From Candidatus Binataceae bacterium (GTDB lineage: Bacteria; Desulfobacterota; Binatia; Binatales; Binataceae), in NCBI GenBank assembly GCA_030038355.1, contig JASHPB010000056.1, positions 1 to 48,703 of the forward strand: 48,703 nucleotides of DNA, in the 5' to 3' direction. A program made the translations under genes and the position numbers. This document shows, one piece after another, positions 25,524-38,606 of the stretch. Below the pieces are notes generated by a model, which had not been told where the DNA came from, searched no databases, and saw only the letters and a program-made list of their open reading frames with translations. Every line of letters starts with the position of its first letter. Within the stretch, counting starts at the first letter, position 1.

Positions 25524-26881
25524 CAGCGCTGCTGCTAAAATCCGGCCGCGTAATCGATCCGGCCTGCAATCGCGACGGGACGTTTGATCTGCTGGTCCGT
25601 GACGGACGCGTCTCTGCCATCGGTCGCGACATTCCAGTGTCCAAAGAGGCGGAGGTCGTGGACGCGAGTCGTCTTTGGATTTCGCCTGGGTTGATCGACG
25701 TGCACGTGCATCTGCGCGATCCCGGATTTCCGGAGAAGGAAACAATCTCCACGGGTCTCAGAGCAGCCGCGGCTGGCGGAATTACTACGGTTGCCGCGAT
25801 GGCTAATACGTCGCCGGTCAACGATCGGCCCAAGATCGCGCGTTACATGATCGAGCGGGCGCGGGATGTTCATGGGACCGCTCTCGTTCCGGTGTCTGCG
25901 GTCTCCAAAGAACTCGCCGGGGCAGAGATTGTGGACTTCGACGCGATGGCCGAGGCGGGCGCGCGACTTTTCTCTGACGACGGGATCGCGGTCGATGATC
26001 CGAACCTTCTGCGGCGCGCGCTCGAGCGAACGAGTCGGCTCGGCTTTGCAATTTCCCTGCACGAAGAAGATCGCAGCCTTTCGTGCAACGGCGCGGTAAA
26101 CGCGGGTGCCGTAGCGCGGCGTCTGAGCGTCAGCGGATATTCGGGTGAGGCCGAGAGCGAGCGGATCCGCCGCGACCTGTCGATCGCTCTGAACGCCAAC
26201 GCCCCGGTTCATATTGCCCACGTTTCTACCGCTGAGTCGGTCGCTTTGATTCGCGCAGCTCGAAGCGAAGGCGCGCAAGTAACTTGCGAGGTCACGCCGC
26301 ATCATTTTGCGCTCGACGATTCAGCCGCGTTGACCTGGGGCCCCAACGCCAAGATGAATCCGCCGCTAAGATCGCGCCGCGACGTTGAGGCAATACACGC
26401 CTCGATCGCGGACGGCACCATCGACATGATTGCGAGCGACCACGCGCCGCATGAGCCGCGCTCGAAGCACATGGCAGAGTTCGCGGGACTCTTTGGCCCG
26501 GAGCTCGCGCCGCCACATTTGTCGCCCGACGATGCGGCGAACTTCGCGCGCGTGGCGAACGGAATCGTTGGCCTCGAAACGTCGCTCGGTCTCGCGCTTG
26601 CGCTAGTGCATCGCGGATTGATCAGCGCCGCGCGACTAGTGTCCATGATGTCCGCATCACCGGCGCGGCTCTTGAAGCTCGCTCGCGGGCGGCTTGCGGT
26701 TGGCGATACTGCGGACATAACGGTAATCAATCCTGACCTTGAGTGGACCGTCGAGCCCGACAAATTTTTGTCAAGGAGCCGTAACACTCCGTTCAGCGGA
26801 ACGCGGCTCAAAGGCCGCGCGCTTTTGACTATTGTCGCCGGCGAAATTGTGTTCGACGGGAGGAAATCCTTGGCCCGATGA
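25520..26881 (+). CDS. pyrC: Dihydroorotase (class I, PyrC)
   Basis: The 453-residue amidohydrolase catalyses the third step of UMP synthesis, cyclising carbamoyl aspartate. The binuclear metal ligands are visible: H62 and H64 in [13 protein letters not shown]154 in LFSDDGIAV (bridging residue in this class, where Lys is replaced), H181 in ISLHEED, H234 in HIAHVSTAE and D307 in [11 protein letters not shown] complete set implies an active enzyme, not an inactive PyrX-type homologue. It starts with GTG overlapping the pyrB stop (GTGA) and ends overlapping carA (ATGA). Confidence 0.95.
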   Translation: MTALLLKSGRVIDPACNRDGTFDLLVRDGRVSAIGRDIPVSKEAEVVDASRLWISPGLIDVHVHLRDPGFPEKETISTGLRAAAAGGITTVAAMANTSPVNDRPKIARYMIERARDVHGTALVPVSAVSKELAGAEIVDFDAMAEAGARLFSDDGIAVDDPNLLRRALERTSRLGFAISLHEEDRSLSCNGAVNAGAVARRLSVSGYSGEAESERIRRDLSIALNANAPVHIAHVSTAESVALIRAARSEGAQVTCEVTPHHFALDDSAALTWGPNAKMNPPLRSRRDVEAIHASIADGTIDMIASDHAPHEPRSKHMAEFAGLFGPELAPPHLSPDDAANFARVANGIVGLETSLGLALALVHRGLISAARLVSMMSASPARLLKLARGRLAVGDTADITVINPDLEWTVEPDKFLSRSRNTPFSGTRLKGRALLTIVAGEIVFDGRKSLAR

Positions 26882-28074
26882 CAAAACGGACTGACGCAAT
26901 TCTCGCGCTCGCTGACGGCCGCATCTTTCGCGGGCGAGCCTTCGGCGCGCTTGGCGAGACGAGCGGTGAAGTGGTGTTCAACACCGCCATGACCGGTTAC
27001 CAGGAGGTTCTCACCGACCCGTCGTACAAGGGCCAGCTCGTCTGCATGACGTATCCGGAGATCGGCAACGTCGGCATCAATCGCGAAGACTTTGAATCGC
27101 GCCGCATCTACGTCGAGGGATTCATCGTTCGCGATTGCTGGGAACGGCCGTCGAACTGGCGCTCCGAGCTGCCCCTCGGAAAGTACCTCGAAGAGGCGGG
27201 CGTCGTCGGAATCGAAGGTATCGATACGCGCGCTCTTGTTCGTCACATCCGCGAGCACGGCGCGCAGGAGGGCGTGATTTCGAGCGTCGATCTCGATGCG
27301 GCGTCGCTGGTGGTGAAGGCGAAGGCGTCGCCCGGACTGGTCGGCCGTGATCTCGTCAAAGAAGTAACTTGCGCGACGCCTTATGACTGGGCAATCGGCG
27401 TATGGGAACTTGGCAGCGGCTATCGGCACGCAAGCCGCGAGCAGCTCCTTGACGCGCCGCTGATTGTCGCGCTCGACTACGGCATCAAGCACAACATCCT
27501 GCGCCGCCTGGTGAGCACGGGATTTCGCGTGAAGGTGATGCCGGCGGCGTCAACCGCCGCCGAAATCCTTGGCCACGATCCTGACGGCGTTTTTCTCTCG
27601 AATGGACCGGCCGATCCCGCCGCGTTGCCGTACGCTTTCAAGGCCGTGGCGGAGCTTATCGGCAAGAAGCCGATTTTCGGAATCTGCCTCGGCCACCAGA
27701 TTCTCGGCCTGGCGCTAGGCGGCAAGACCTACAAGCTCGACTTCGGGCATCACGGTGCGAATCATCCGGTGATGGATTTGCGCACGCAGCGCGTCGAGAT
27801 CACGTCGCAGAATCACGGCTTCGCGGTCGATACCGACTCGGTTAAGGGCCGCGCCGAACTCTCTCACCTGAATTTGAACGATCGTACGGTCGAGGGACTC
27901 CGCGGAGTGGGAGTGCCTTTCTTCTCCGTGCAGTATCATCCCGAGGCGTCGCCCGGTCCTCACGATTCGAGTTACCTGTTCCAGCGCTTTCACCGCCTGG
28001 TCGAGGCGTTTCCGCGTTTCGGCGCGGAGACGCTTGAGCGAATCGTCGCCGACGAAGCGCGGGAGGCTCGCTGA
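26878..28074 (+). CDS. carA: Carbamoyl-phosphate synthase small (glutaminase) subunit
   Basis: The 398-residue subunit supplies ammonia from glutamine to CarB. The N-terminal domain carries [20 protein letters not shown] and [13 protein letters not shown]. The class I glutaminase domain has the nucleophile C270 in [17 protein letters not shown], and the His-Glu pair in [14 protein letters not shown]. All triad residues are present. It overlaps pyrC by four bases; carB starts 46 bases later, making carbamoyl phosphate in the same operon that consumes it at ATCase. Confidence 0.96.
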   Translation: MTKRTDAILALADGRIFRGRAFGALGETSGEVVFNTAMTGYQEVLTDPSYKGQLVCMTYPEIGNVGINREDFESRRIYVEGFIVRDCWERPSNWRSELPLGKYLEEAGVVGIEGIDTRALVRHIREHGAQEGVISSVDLDAASLVVKAKASPGLVGRDLVKEVTCATPYDWAIGVWELGSGYRHASREQLLDAPLIVALDYGIKHNILRRLVSTGFRVKVMPAASTAAEILGHDPDGVFLSNGPADPAALPYAFKAVAELIGKKPIFGICLGHQILGLALGGKTYKLDFGHHGANHPVMDLRTQRVEITSQNHGFAVDTDSVKGRAELSHLNLNDRTVEGLRGVGVPFFSVQYHPEASPGPHDSSYLFQRFHRLVEAFPRFGAETLERIVADEAREAR

Positions 28075-28120
28075 TCGAAACGCCAAGCACCGAGTGATGA
28101 TGAAATCGGAAGGTTAGAGC

Positions 28121-31327
<3,207 letters not shown>

Positions 31328-31359
31328 TTTGCTCCAGCCGCGGGCGAGCACGGCGCGCA

Positions 31360-33465
31360 ATGAGCCAGCAGCATCAGTCTTCGATCGCGCTTTCGCTCGA
31401 TACTCCCGTTTCCAGCCTCGCGGGGATCGGCCCGAAACGCGCGCAGGCCCTCGCGGAGCGCGGCATCGCGAGCATCGGCGACCTGATCGCACACCTGCCC
31501 GCGCGTTACCAGGATTGGCGGGAACGAACTCCCATTGATGAACTGAAGCACGGGATGGTTGCGGTGTTCGAGGGCGAGCTAAGCAAGCTCGATGAGCGCC
31601 CGATGCGCGGGCGCCGATGGCGGCGGCTCGCCACCGCATGGCTCGCGATCGACGGCAAACGAATTCGCGTCGTGTGGTTCAATTTACCGGCTTACATGCG
31701 CGGCTACATGCCGGGCGGACACCGCGTGCTCGTGCGCGGACGGATCAGCGCGTCACAGGATGGTGGGCTCGAGCTCGCGCATCCCGATGTAATCAGCCTT
31801 ACCGACGGATTTCCGCGCCCGATTCGTCCAGTCTATCGGCTGCCGGCGGCCGTAGGGCAGCGGCTCTTCGAGACTATCGTGGCGCGAGTCCTTCCGGAGG
31901 CTGCGCAGCTTGTGCCGAACTCGGTGCCCGACGACCTTCGCGCGGATGCGATGACAGTGGGCGATGCGTTGCGCTACCTCCATCAGCCGCCCGATGATGC
32001 CGACCCTGCTGCGCTGCAGGCGGGCGATTCGCCGGCGCATCGCGCGCTCGCGTTCGACGAGCTGTTCGCCTTCGAACTTGCGCTCGCCATCGAGCAGCGC
32101 CGCTCACAGCAGCGTGCTGGTGCGGCATTCATCAGCGAGCCGACGCTTACAAAAAAATTCGCCGCCAAGCTTTCATTTGCGCTGACCCGTTCGCAGCAAC
32201 AGGCAATCAAGGAAATCGGCGAAGACCTTGAGCGCGCAACACAGATGAACCGCTTGCTGATGGGAGACGTCGGCAGCGGCAAGACGGTGGTCGCATTCTG
32301 GGCAGCTCTTAGAGCGGTCGAGAGTGGATACCAGGCCGCGATGATGGCGCCGACCGAGCTGCTGGCGGAGCAGCACTTCCGCTCCTTCAATCGGATGTGC
32401 GCGGGGCTCGCGGTGCGCGTCGCGTTGCTGACCGGACGTATCGCGGGCTACGAGCGCGAGGCCGTTGTCGAGGGACTCGCGCGCGGCGAAATCGAGGTTG
32501 TCTTCGGCACCCAGGCCGTGATCCAACAAAAAGTCCGCGTCGCCCGGCTGGGGCTTGGCATTATCGACGAGCAGCATCGCTTCGGCGTCTTCGATCGTGC
32601 GCGGCTCAAGGCGCTCGGCGCAACGGCGAACGTCCTGATGATGACGGCGACGCCGATTCCGCGAAGCCTCGCGATGAGCCTGTTCGGGAATCTGAGCGTT
32701 TCATTTCTCGACGAACTGCCGCCCGGCCGCACTCCAATAGCAACGCAACTGCGAGCCGAGTCCGAGAGCGCCTGCATTTACGAGGAACTCCGCGACGAGA
32801 TCGCGCGCGGTGGCCGCATCTACTACGTGGTGCCGCTGATCGAGGGCGAAGACGACGAAGCGAAGTCGGTCGCAAACACGGCGTCACGGCTCTCGAAGTC
32901 GATAGGTGAAGCGCGAATCGCAACGCTGCACGGCAGGATGCGCTCCGCCGAGAAGGATCGCGCGATGCGAGCGTTTCGTGACGGTGCGCTCGACCTGCTC
33001 GTCTCCACCACGGTGGTCGAAGTTGGGATCGACGTGCCCGAGGCGAGCGTGATTGTGATCGCGGCGGCCGAGCGCTACGGCCTCGCGCAACTGCATCAAT
33101 TGCGTGGCCGGGTAGGGCGGGGCAGTGCGCCCTCGCGCTGCATCCTGGTTGCATCTGACGACGCGGACGAGTCCTCGCTCGCGCGGCTTCAGGTTATGCA
33201 GCGGGCGCTCACGGGACGCGAGGTTGCGGAGGCCGACCTCACCTTGCGAGGGCCAGGCGATCTGTTGGGTGCGCGCCAGACCGGCGCGCTGCCCCTGAAA
33301 TTCGTGCACCTATTGCGTGATGTGCGAATGATTGAGAATGCGCGAGTGATGGCGGACCAGTGTCTCACGCGTGATCCGTCGCTCGATTCCCCGCCGTCCC
33401 GAGGCGCACGAATGGCCGTGCGCAAGATGCTGACGCAGGGGTTCAGTCTCGGCGACGTCGGCTAG
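31360..33465 (+). CDS. recG: ATP-dependent DNA helicase RecG
   Basis: The 701-residue branch-migration helicase remodels stalled forks and Holliday junctions. The N-terminal wedge/OB region includes SLAGIGPKRAQALAERGI and IGDLIAHLPARYQDWRERTP. The helicase motifs are MGDVGSGKTVVAFWAAL (I), MAPTELLAEQHF (Ia), IIDEQHRFGVFDR (II, DEQH), MMTATPIPRSLAMSLFG (III) and QLRGRVGRG (VI). The length is typical (about 690). It converges with the lipoprotein metallopeptidase gene, with only five bases between stops and no visible terminator. Confidence 0.95.
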   Translation: MSQQHQSSIALSLDTPVSSLAGIGPKRAQALAERGIASIGDLIAHLPARYQDWRERTPIDELKHGMVAVFEGELSKLDERPMRGRRWRRLATAWLAIDGKRIRVVWFNLPAYMRGYMPGGHRVLVRGRISASQDGGLELAHPDVISLTDGFPRPIRPVYRLPAAVGQRLFETIVARVLPEAAQLVPNSVPDDLRADAMTVGDALRYLHQPPDDADPAALQAGDSPAHRALAFDELFAFELALAIEQRRSQQRAGAAFISEPTLTKKFAAKLSFALTRSQQQAIKEIGEDLERATQMNRLLMGDVGSGKTVVAFWAALRAVESGYQAAMMAPTELLAEQHFRSFNRMCAGLAVRVALLTGRIAGYEREAVVEGLARGEIEVVFGTQAVIQQKVRVARLGLGIIDEQHRFGVFDRARLKALGATANVLMMTATPIPRSLAMSLFGNLSVSFLDELPPGRTPIATQLRAESESACIYEELRDEIARGGRIYYVVPLIEGEDDEAKSVANTASRLSKSIGEARIATLHGRMRSAEKDRAMRAFRDGALDLLVSTTVVEVGIDVPEASVIVIAAAERYGLAQLHQLRGRVGRGSAPSRCILVASDDADESSLARLQVMQRALTGREVAEADLTLRGPGDLLGARQTGALPLKFVHLLRDVRMIENARVMADQCLTRDPSLDSPPSRGARMAVRKMLTQGFSLGDVG

Positions 33466-33470
33466 GCCCA

Positions 33471-34808
33471 TCAGGGCGAATCAGCGTCGGCGGACTGAAG
33501 CTTGGCGGCCGAGTTGATGCCGTTGAACCTGGTCTCGCTCCAGATTTCGGGCTCGAGCGAATTGAAATAGTTCGCGCCCTCACCAATCACCACGAGCACA
33601 TCGTTGCCCCGATAGTCGATGCGATGCACGGTCGAGTCGCCGAGCAGTCGATCGAGAATCGTTTCGTAGACCACGGCGAAGTGGCTCGCGTTATAGGGAT
33701 CGTCAAACGCGACCATCCAGAATACGCAGACGCTGCGGCCTTCGCGCAGGATGATCATCTGATCGCCGGCCCATTGCGCGGCGACGGTCGTATCGGTCGA
33801 GTGGCGGCCGAGGTTGCGCTCGAGAATCACGCGCAGCAGCAGCTCGCCATAGGTGTCCTGATCGGCCTTGTTCCAGCCAGCCATGATTTTCTGATAACCG
33901 CTGAGCTCGATTTTCACCGGTGGAGCGGGCCGATCGAAATAGTAGGCCGGGTGAATTATCTGATGACTCGATTGCGGCGGGTTCCGGTACAACTTATCGA
34001 CCGCGGCCCAGCCGCCCCGCTTGTAGGCCTCGGCGACGAACCTGACGCCCTCCGCGTATTGGAACACCAGCGGCGCGGCGAGTCCCTCCGGAGCGTCACC
34101 GGCCTCTGCCGCGAACATCTGCGGCAGATCTTTGAGATGTTCCACCAGCGAATCGGCGACGGCCGTATCCATGCGGCCCATCACGTATGCATAGCCCGCG
34201 ATCGTCGCGTCGCCCTCGGCGACTGATTTCAGCGCGAGCTCGCGATCGTCGTTGTTCTTGTACTTGTCGAGCATCGTTTCGAGACCGAAGTTCTGATCCT
34301 GCAGGGCGTGAGTAAGTTCGTGTGCGAGCAGCATCTCCCCGATGATGTCGCGCTGGACGAGAAACTGAAGCGTACCTTCATAGAAGCCGGCGTTGTCCGC
34401 GCCCTCAAGCAGAACCATCTCCTTGCCGTGCGGATCGTAGAACCCCGCGACCTGATTTCTCAGCAACTTGAGCGACTCGGCCTTGAGGTTGATTCCGGCC
34501 GGGTAGAGGCCGACCAGCGCGCCCGCGATCCCGTCGACCTCAAACTGCTCGTCGGTGTAATCGCGCGAAAGATCCGCTGCCATCATCTGCTCGGCCTCGG
34601 CGCGCGTCTTCACCACCATCGGCACGGGCTGCTTGAACCTGAGTTCGCGCATCTCCTGGATGCCGGCCTCGACCTTGCCGGCCTGGTCGGAATTGATGTG
34701 GTCGCCGCTGACGACCGAGTAGGCGCATGCGGCAAGGCCGAACGCCAATGCGATCAGCGGCAGATAGACCGTAAGTCTTGAGTGGCAAACGCGGCGTCGA
34801 GAGTTCAT
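33471..34808 (-). CDS. Lipoprotein with HExxH zinc-metallopeptidase-like domain
   Basis: The 445-residue product has a basic N-terminus, a hydrophobic stretch (YLPLIALAFGLAAC) and a lipobox with C28, so it should be lipid-anchored and exported. LLAHELTHALQDQNFG gives H163-E-L-T-H167, followed about 30 residues later by VAEGDATIAG (E198), the pattern of a gluzincin zinc site. The rest is unlike any peptidase family I can name. Its ATG overlaps the rlpA stop (ATGA), so it is made with a septal/peptidoglycan lipoprotein and may act in the cell wall or periplasm (inference). Activity is untested, but the three ligands and catalytic Glu are intact. Confidence 0.85.
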   Translation of the reverse strand: MNSRRRVCHSRLTVYLPLIALAFGLAACAYSVVSGDHINSDQAGKVEAGIQEMRELRFKQPVPMVVKTRAEAEQMMAADLSRDYTDEQFEVDGIAGALVGLYPAGINLKAESLKLLRNQVAGFYDPHGKEMVLLEGADNAGFYEGTLQFLVQRDIIGEMLLAHELTHALQDQNFGLETMLDKYKNNDDRELALKSVAEGDATIAGYAYVMGRMDTAVADSLVEHLKDLPQMFAAEAGDAPEGLAAPLVFQYAEGVRFVAEAYKRGGWAAVDKLYRNPPQSSHQIIHPAYYFDRPAPPVKIELSGYQKIMAGWNKADQDTYGELLLRVILERNLGRHSTDTTVAAQWAGDQMIILREGRSVCVFWMVAFDDPYNASHFAVVYETILDRLLGDSTVHRIDYRGNDVLVVIGEGANYFNSLEPEIWSETRFNGINSAAKLQSADADSP

Positions 34809-35500
34809 TCACTGACGATCACGACCGGAAATCCGAGCCTGGACGTATCGGCCGCACGTGCCTCAGCCTCGTGCCGCGAGGCAAATCCGCCCATGCGCAC
34901 ACGGTAGTATCGATGCCCGCCCGCATCAACCTGATTGATGTTCACGTCGGGGAAATACGCCGCAACCCGATCGTGCGTATTGCGCGCGTTGGCCTCGCTC
35001 GAGAATGAGCCGACCTGCACAAAAAATTGCGGCATCGAGCCGACCGGGCGCGAGCCGAGCGGTGCGCTGATCACGTCGATCCGAACGTTGGCAGTGCCCG
35101 GACCGATCATGCCGAGCATGACCGCGGCCTTGTGGGAGAGATCGATCTTGCGGCCCTTCTTGAAGGGACCGTGATCGGTGATGGTCACTTCGACCGAGCG
35201 TCCATTGTCGAGGTTGGTGACCATTACCAGGCTGCCGGGCGGCACGACCTCACAAGCCGCGGTGAGCTCGTCTTGGTCGTAGATCCGGCCGCTCGACGTG
35301 TGATGATGATTGAAGCCGGGTCCGTACCATGACGCGACACCGATTATCGAGGGGGTCGCGCGGGGTTGAACCGAAACGACGGGCGGCGGAGGTGGAGGAG
35401 GTGGCGATGGCGCTAGGTATTGTGTCGCGCACGCCGTGAACATCGTCGAGGCGGCGAATCCGAAGACCGCGCTGATCCGGCGATAGCGGCTCCTCTGCAT
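34805..35500 (-). CDS. rlpA: RlpA family lipoprotein with SPOR domain
   Basis: The 231-residue protein is a peptidoglycan-acting RlpA. An N-terminal signal ends at a lipobox-like FTAC (C24, atypical without the -3 Leu). A run of eight prolines (33-40) forms a linker. A double-psi beta-barrel follows (GVASWYGPGFNHHHTSSG, VTITDHGPFKKGRKIDLS, with catalytic-type D109 and H110). The SPOR domain (157-231, FFVQVGSFSSEANAR) should target it to denuded septal glycan. Family members cleave glycan lacking stem peptides. ATG 35500 is chosen because GAGGAG sits 6 bases upstream; TTG 35512 is in frame. It is the first gene of a two-gene minus unit. Confidence 0.92.
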   Translation of the reverse strand: MQRSRYRRISAVFGFAASTMFTACATQYLAPSPPPPPPPPVVSVQPRATPSIIGVASWYGPGFNHHHTSSGRIYDQDELTAACEVVPPGSLVMVTNLDNGRSVEVTITDHGPFKKGRKIDLSHKAAVMLGMIGPGTANVRIDVISAPLGSRPVGSMPQFFVQVGSFSSEANARNTHDRVAAYFPDVNINQVDAGGHRYYRVRMGGFASRHEAEARAADTSRLGFPVVIVSE

Positions 35501-35523
35501 CACGCTCCTCAATCCCCGTCGCG

Positions 35524-35529
35524 ATTATA
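35524..35529 (-). promoter_or_regulatory. Candidate -10 box for rlpA
   Basis: A perfect TATAAT on the minus strand ends 23 bases before the rlpA ATG, giving a short leader holding the GAGGAG site. The -35 at 17 bases is TTCATC (35547-35552), a weak match. Confidence 0.45.
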
Positions 35530-35741
35530 AGTGCCGCGCGCGGACAGATGAAGTCGGTCGGCACGCCGGCGCTCGGCTCTCAGTTCTGTCTCGTGGTTAG
35601 CAAACCCTACCCGTTGGATTGCGGGTGATGCTGCCGGAACCTATGCTTGGTGCCGTCCTCGGGTCCTGACTGCATCGTGTAACACGCAGGGCGCGTCGAA
35701 GCTTCTGCCCGAACATGCGCGCGAGGTGCTGAGCGGCGCAG

Positions 35742-36719
35742 ATGGGTATTGCGCCGGCAGCGAGTTCAACATCCGAGGCGACCACGGCGACGCCGCCCGG
35801 CTCGGAAGGTTGGCTCGCCAGGCTCAACTATTTCCGCGCCATGGCAGACCTGGATCCAGTCACAGATGACACGAAGACGGCGGCGGGCGAGGTCATGCAT
35901 GCGCGCTACCTTGTGAGGAACCCGCCGGCGCGAATTCGGGCCCAACATGCACCGCGAAAGCTCGAAGAACCAACGGTACACGACTCAGGGCTACGCCGTC
36001 GGCCGCACCCGCGACGTGATTGCACCGAACCGCGTCGAGTTGAGCGGACAGCAAGCGATAGATATGCGGATCGAAGGTCCGTTTCATCGCTTCCGATGCT
36101 GAATCCCGCCTTGAAGCAGGTTGGTTTGGCGCCTATGGCGAGGACGGTGAGAGCGCGATTGCAATGCAAATCCGCAACGCGGCCGCCTTCGACAGTCCTC
36201 TGGTGTCGCCATCACATCGATTGTCCATTAGCGACGAAGGCGAGACCCTTCCAACGGCCCAGCGCGGCCGCGTCCGGTCGAATTCCCGCCGCCAAATTCG
36301 ACTTTTCCTCTGGCCGCGTTCACGAGCGGAGAATGGCCCCAATCCGGTCGCAGCGTGCCCGAACCATCACACGCCAACCGGATTGCCGATAACTCTGCAC
36401 TTGGGTAGCGCCGCGAAGCCCGAGCTTGGGTCCGCAACGCTGACATGCTGACATCCGAGGGCCGAATCGTGGAGTCCTGCGCGTTCGACGCGTCGAGCTA
36501 TCGCGCCGACGATCAGACGATGACCTACGCAGGCGAGGGAACGCTACAGAGTTACGCTGCGATCGTTATCGTGCTTCGAGAGGGCTTCATTCCGGCGCGA
36601 GCCTCGATGTTCTGAGCGTTGCCAACGGAACGCCGTATCAGTGGTCCTTCCGTATCGAGAGCAGCTCGGCGGGCGATTCGAGACGCGCTTTGATTCAGCG
36701 CCATATTCTAGGTTGTTGA
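35742..36719 (+). pseudogene. Decayed CAP-domain (SCP/PR1-like) protein gene
   Basis: Plus-strand fragments in shifting frames read as one CAP-superfamily protein: GWLARLNYFRAMADLDPVTD and AAGEVMHARYLVRN, then NMHRESSKNQRYTTQGYAVG and IDMRIEGPFHRFR, MLNPALKQVG, FGAYGEDGESAIAMQIRNAA, PPPNSTFPLAAFTSGEWP, HHTPTGLPITLHLGS, RIVESCAFDASSYRADDQTM, SYAAIVIVLREGFIPA and finally NGTPYQWSFRIESS. At least six frameshifts or stops separate them, spread over the length, so it is unlikely to be functional. The family is usually secreted. No intact signal peptide is visible before ATG 35742. It lies between divergent rlpA and the dGTPase-like gene. The lesion load could include assembly error, but it is too high for that alone. 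Confidence 0.7.
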
Positions 36720-36792
36720 GCGTCGACGCTCATCGCGTTGGGGCCACGATTGGCAAATGCTAGCATCGAGTCGCACGCGAGACGCGAGGGCG

Positions 36793-37953
36793 ATGCTGCG
36801 GACGAGGCATGAGCTGGAAGTAATTGAGGCGCGCACGCTCGCGCCCTACGCGATGCTTTCGCGCTCGAGTCGCGGCCGCCGAGTTCCCGAGCCTGAGCAT
36901 CCGATCCGCACCGCCTTTCAGCGCGACCGCGACCGCATAGTACACTCGGCCGCGTTTCGCCGACTCGAATACAAGACTCAGGTCTTCGTCAATCACGAGG
37001 GCGACTACTATCGCACGCGCCTCACGCACACGCTCGAGGCGGCGCAGATCACGCGCACAATAGCGGGCGCGCTCGGCCTCGCTGAGGTGCTGGCCGAGGC
37101 GGTCGCGCTCGCGCACGACCTGGGACATACGCCGTTTGGTCACGCCGGCGAGAAGGTGCTCAATGAACTGATGAAGCCGTATGGCGGCTTCGATCACAAT
37201 GCGCAGAGCCTCCGCACAGTTGATTGGATCGAAGTCCGCTATCCGGGTTTTCGCGGATTGAATCTCACCTTCGAAGTGCGCGAGGGGATCATCAAGCATT
37301 CGCACTTCAAAGGGCGGCCAGCGGCCGAGGAATTCGATCCGACAACTTACCCATGCCTGGAGGCGCAGATTGTCGATCTCGCTGATGAGATCGCCTATCT
37401 CGCGCACGACGTTGATGACGGTGTGAAGGCCGGGATGCTCACGCTCGAGGACCTCGAAGCGTCGTCACTCTATCGCGACGCATCGCGGGCGGCGCGCGAT
37501 GCGACACCCGGCGTTGAACCGCGCGTGCTCCGCTACCAGACCGTGATCAGGATGATTGATGCGATGTCGACGGACCTGATGCACACCCTGGCTGCCGAGA
37601 TCGATCGCGCCGGCGTGAAGAGTGTCGAGGACGCGCGGCGAGCGGGCAGGCCGCTCGCATCATTCAGTCCCGCGATGACGCCGCAGGTGCAGGAGCTGAA
37701 GCAGGTGATGGCCGAGAAGCTTTACCGGCATTATCGCGTGAGCAGGATGACGGAGAAGGCGGGCAGGGTGCTCGCGCGTCTGTTCGAGACGTACATGGCG
37801 GAACCGCGCCAGATGCCGCCGCACGTGCTGGCGCGCGCCGAGCGCGACAGCGAGCCAATCGCTCGTGCTGTGGCGGATTACATCGCCGGCATGACCGACC
37901 GCTTCGCGCTCGATGAATACAGCAAGTTGTTTGATCCCAATGAGCGAGTCTGA
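36793..37953 (+). CDS. Deoxyguanosinetriphosphate triphosphohydrolase-like HD protein
   Basis: The 386-residue HD-domain phosphohydrolase belongs to the dGTPase-like (type 2) family, which hydrolyses dNTPs to nucleosides and triphosphate. HPIRTAFQRDRDRIVHSAAF and RRLEYKTQVFVNHEGDYYRT are hallmark segments. The metal set is H in RLTHTLEAAQI, HD in ALAHDLGHTPFGHAGE and D in LAHDVDDG. ATG 36793 (MLRTRHELEVIEARTLAPYA) matches where relatives start and has GAGGG upstream; ATG 36757 would add 12 residues. Its stop overlaps the next gene. Confidence 0.92.
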   Translation: MLRTRHELEVIEARTLAPYAMLSRSSRGRRVPEPEHPIRTAFQRDRDRIVHSAAFRRLEYKTQVFVNHEGDYYRTRLTHTLEAAQITRTIAGALGLAEVLAEAVALAHDLGHTPFGHAGEKVLNELMKPYGGFDHNAQSLRTVDWIEVRYPGFRGLNLTFEVREGIIKHSHFKGRPAAEEFDPTTYPCLEAQIVDLADEIAYLAHDVDDGVKAGMLTLEDLEASSLYRDASRAARDATPGVEPRVLRYQTVIRMIDAMSTDLMHTLAAEIDRAGVKSVEDARRAGRPLASFSPAMTPQVQELKQVMAEKLYRHYRVSRMTEKAGRVLARLFETYMAEPRQMPPHVLARAERDSEPIARAVADYIAGMTDRFALDEYSKLFDPNERV

Positions 37954-38587
37954 CGGAAAACATGGTGCGAACCGGGTGTGGCACCGGCGAACGCTTGTGC
38001 TTCGCCGCGGCGATCATATCGGGGATCCGCTAGGGCTGATTTTTCTCGACGATCCCGAAACGATCTCGGACCCACTGATCGAAAAGCTCCGCGACTATTT
38101 CGGTCCGCGTGTGCGCCTGCTCAAGGCGGAAATCACGCATGACGCGATCAGGGTCGATGTCGAGTCGCGTGGCTGGCGTGAGGAGTCAAACCGGCTCGCC
38201 AGGGCGGCCGGCGATCTGCACCAGAAAGGCGCGCGGCGCAATGCGCTGGAGATGTATCGCGAGGCGCTCGCGATCGATCCACTGAACGGCGAGGCGATGC
38301 TCGGGCTCGGGATGGCGCTCGCGCGCGCGGACAAGTTCAGCGAGGCGCTGACCGCGTTAAAGCGCGCACGAGAGTTTTTCGGCAAGGACAACGTCGAGGT
38401 GCTGCTCGCGATGGCGCGCTGCGCGGCGCGCCTTCAGCGCACTGCCACGGCGATCGACTACCTGGAAACGGCGAACGAGGTCGATCCGCGCAACTTCATG
38501 GTGCGGCGAGCGTTGCGCGCTCTCGGCCGCGAGCCAGCGCGAGCAACGCCCGCCCCGCCTCCTACCGCGAAGACGGGCGATAATTGA
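37940..38587 (+). CDS. TPR-containing protein of unknown function
   Basis: The 215-residue soluble protein starts at ATG 37940 inside the 3' end of the dGTPase-like gene (14-base overlap), so the two are coupled. Residues about 15-85 form an unrecognised alpha/beta segment (TLVLRRGDHIGDPLGLIFLD). Residues about 90-190 carry three TPR-like repeats (LHQKGARRNALEMYREALAI, AMLGLGMALARADKFSEALT, AARLQRTATAIDYLETANEV). The tail is Pro/Ala-rich. A protein-interaction role is the only safe statement. Confidence 0.8.
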   Translation: MSESDGKHGANRVWHRRTLVLRRGDHIGDPLGLIFLDDPETISDPLIEKLRDYFGPRVRLLKAEITHDAIRVDVESRGWREESNRLARAAGDLHQKGARRNALEMYREALAIDPLNGEAMLGLGMALARADKFSEALTALKRAREFFGKDNVEVLLAMARCAARLQRTATAIDYLETANEVDPRNFMVRRALRALGREPARATPAPPPTAKTGDN

Positions 38588-38606
38588 AGGCCCGCTGCTG
38601 GTTCGA

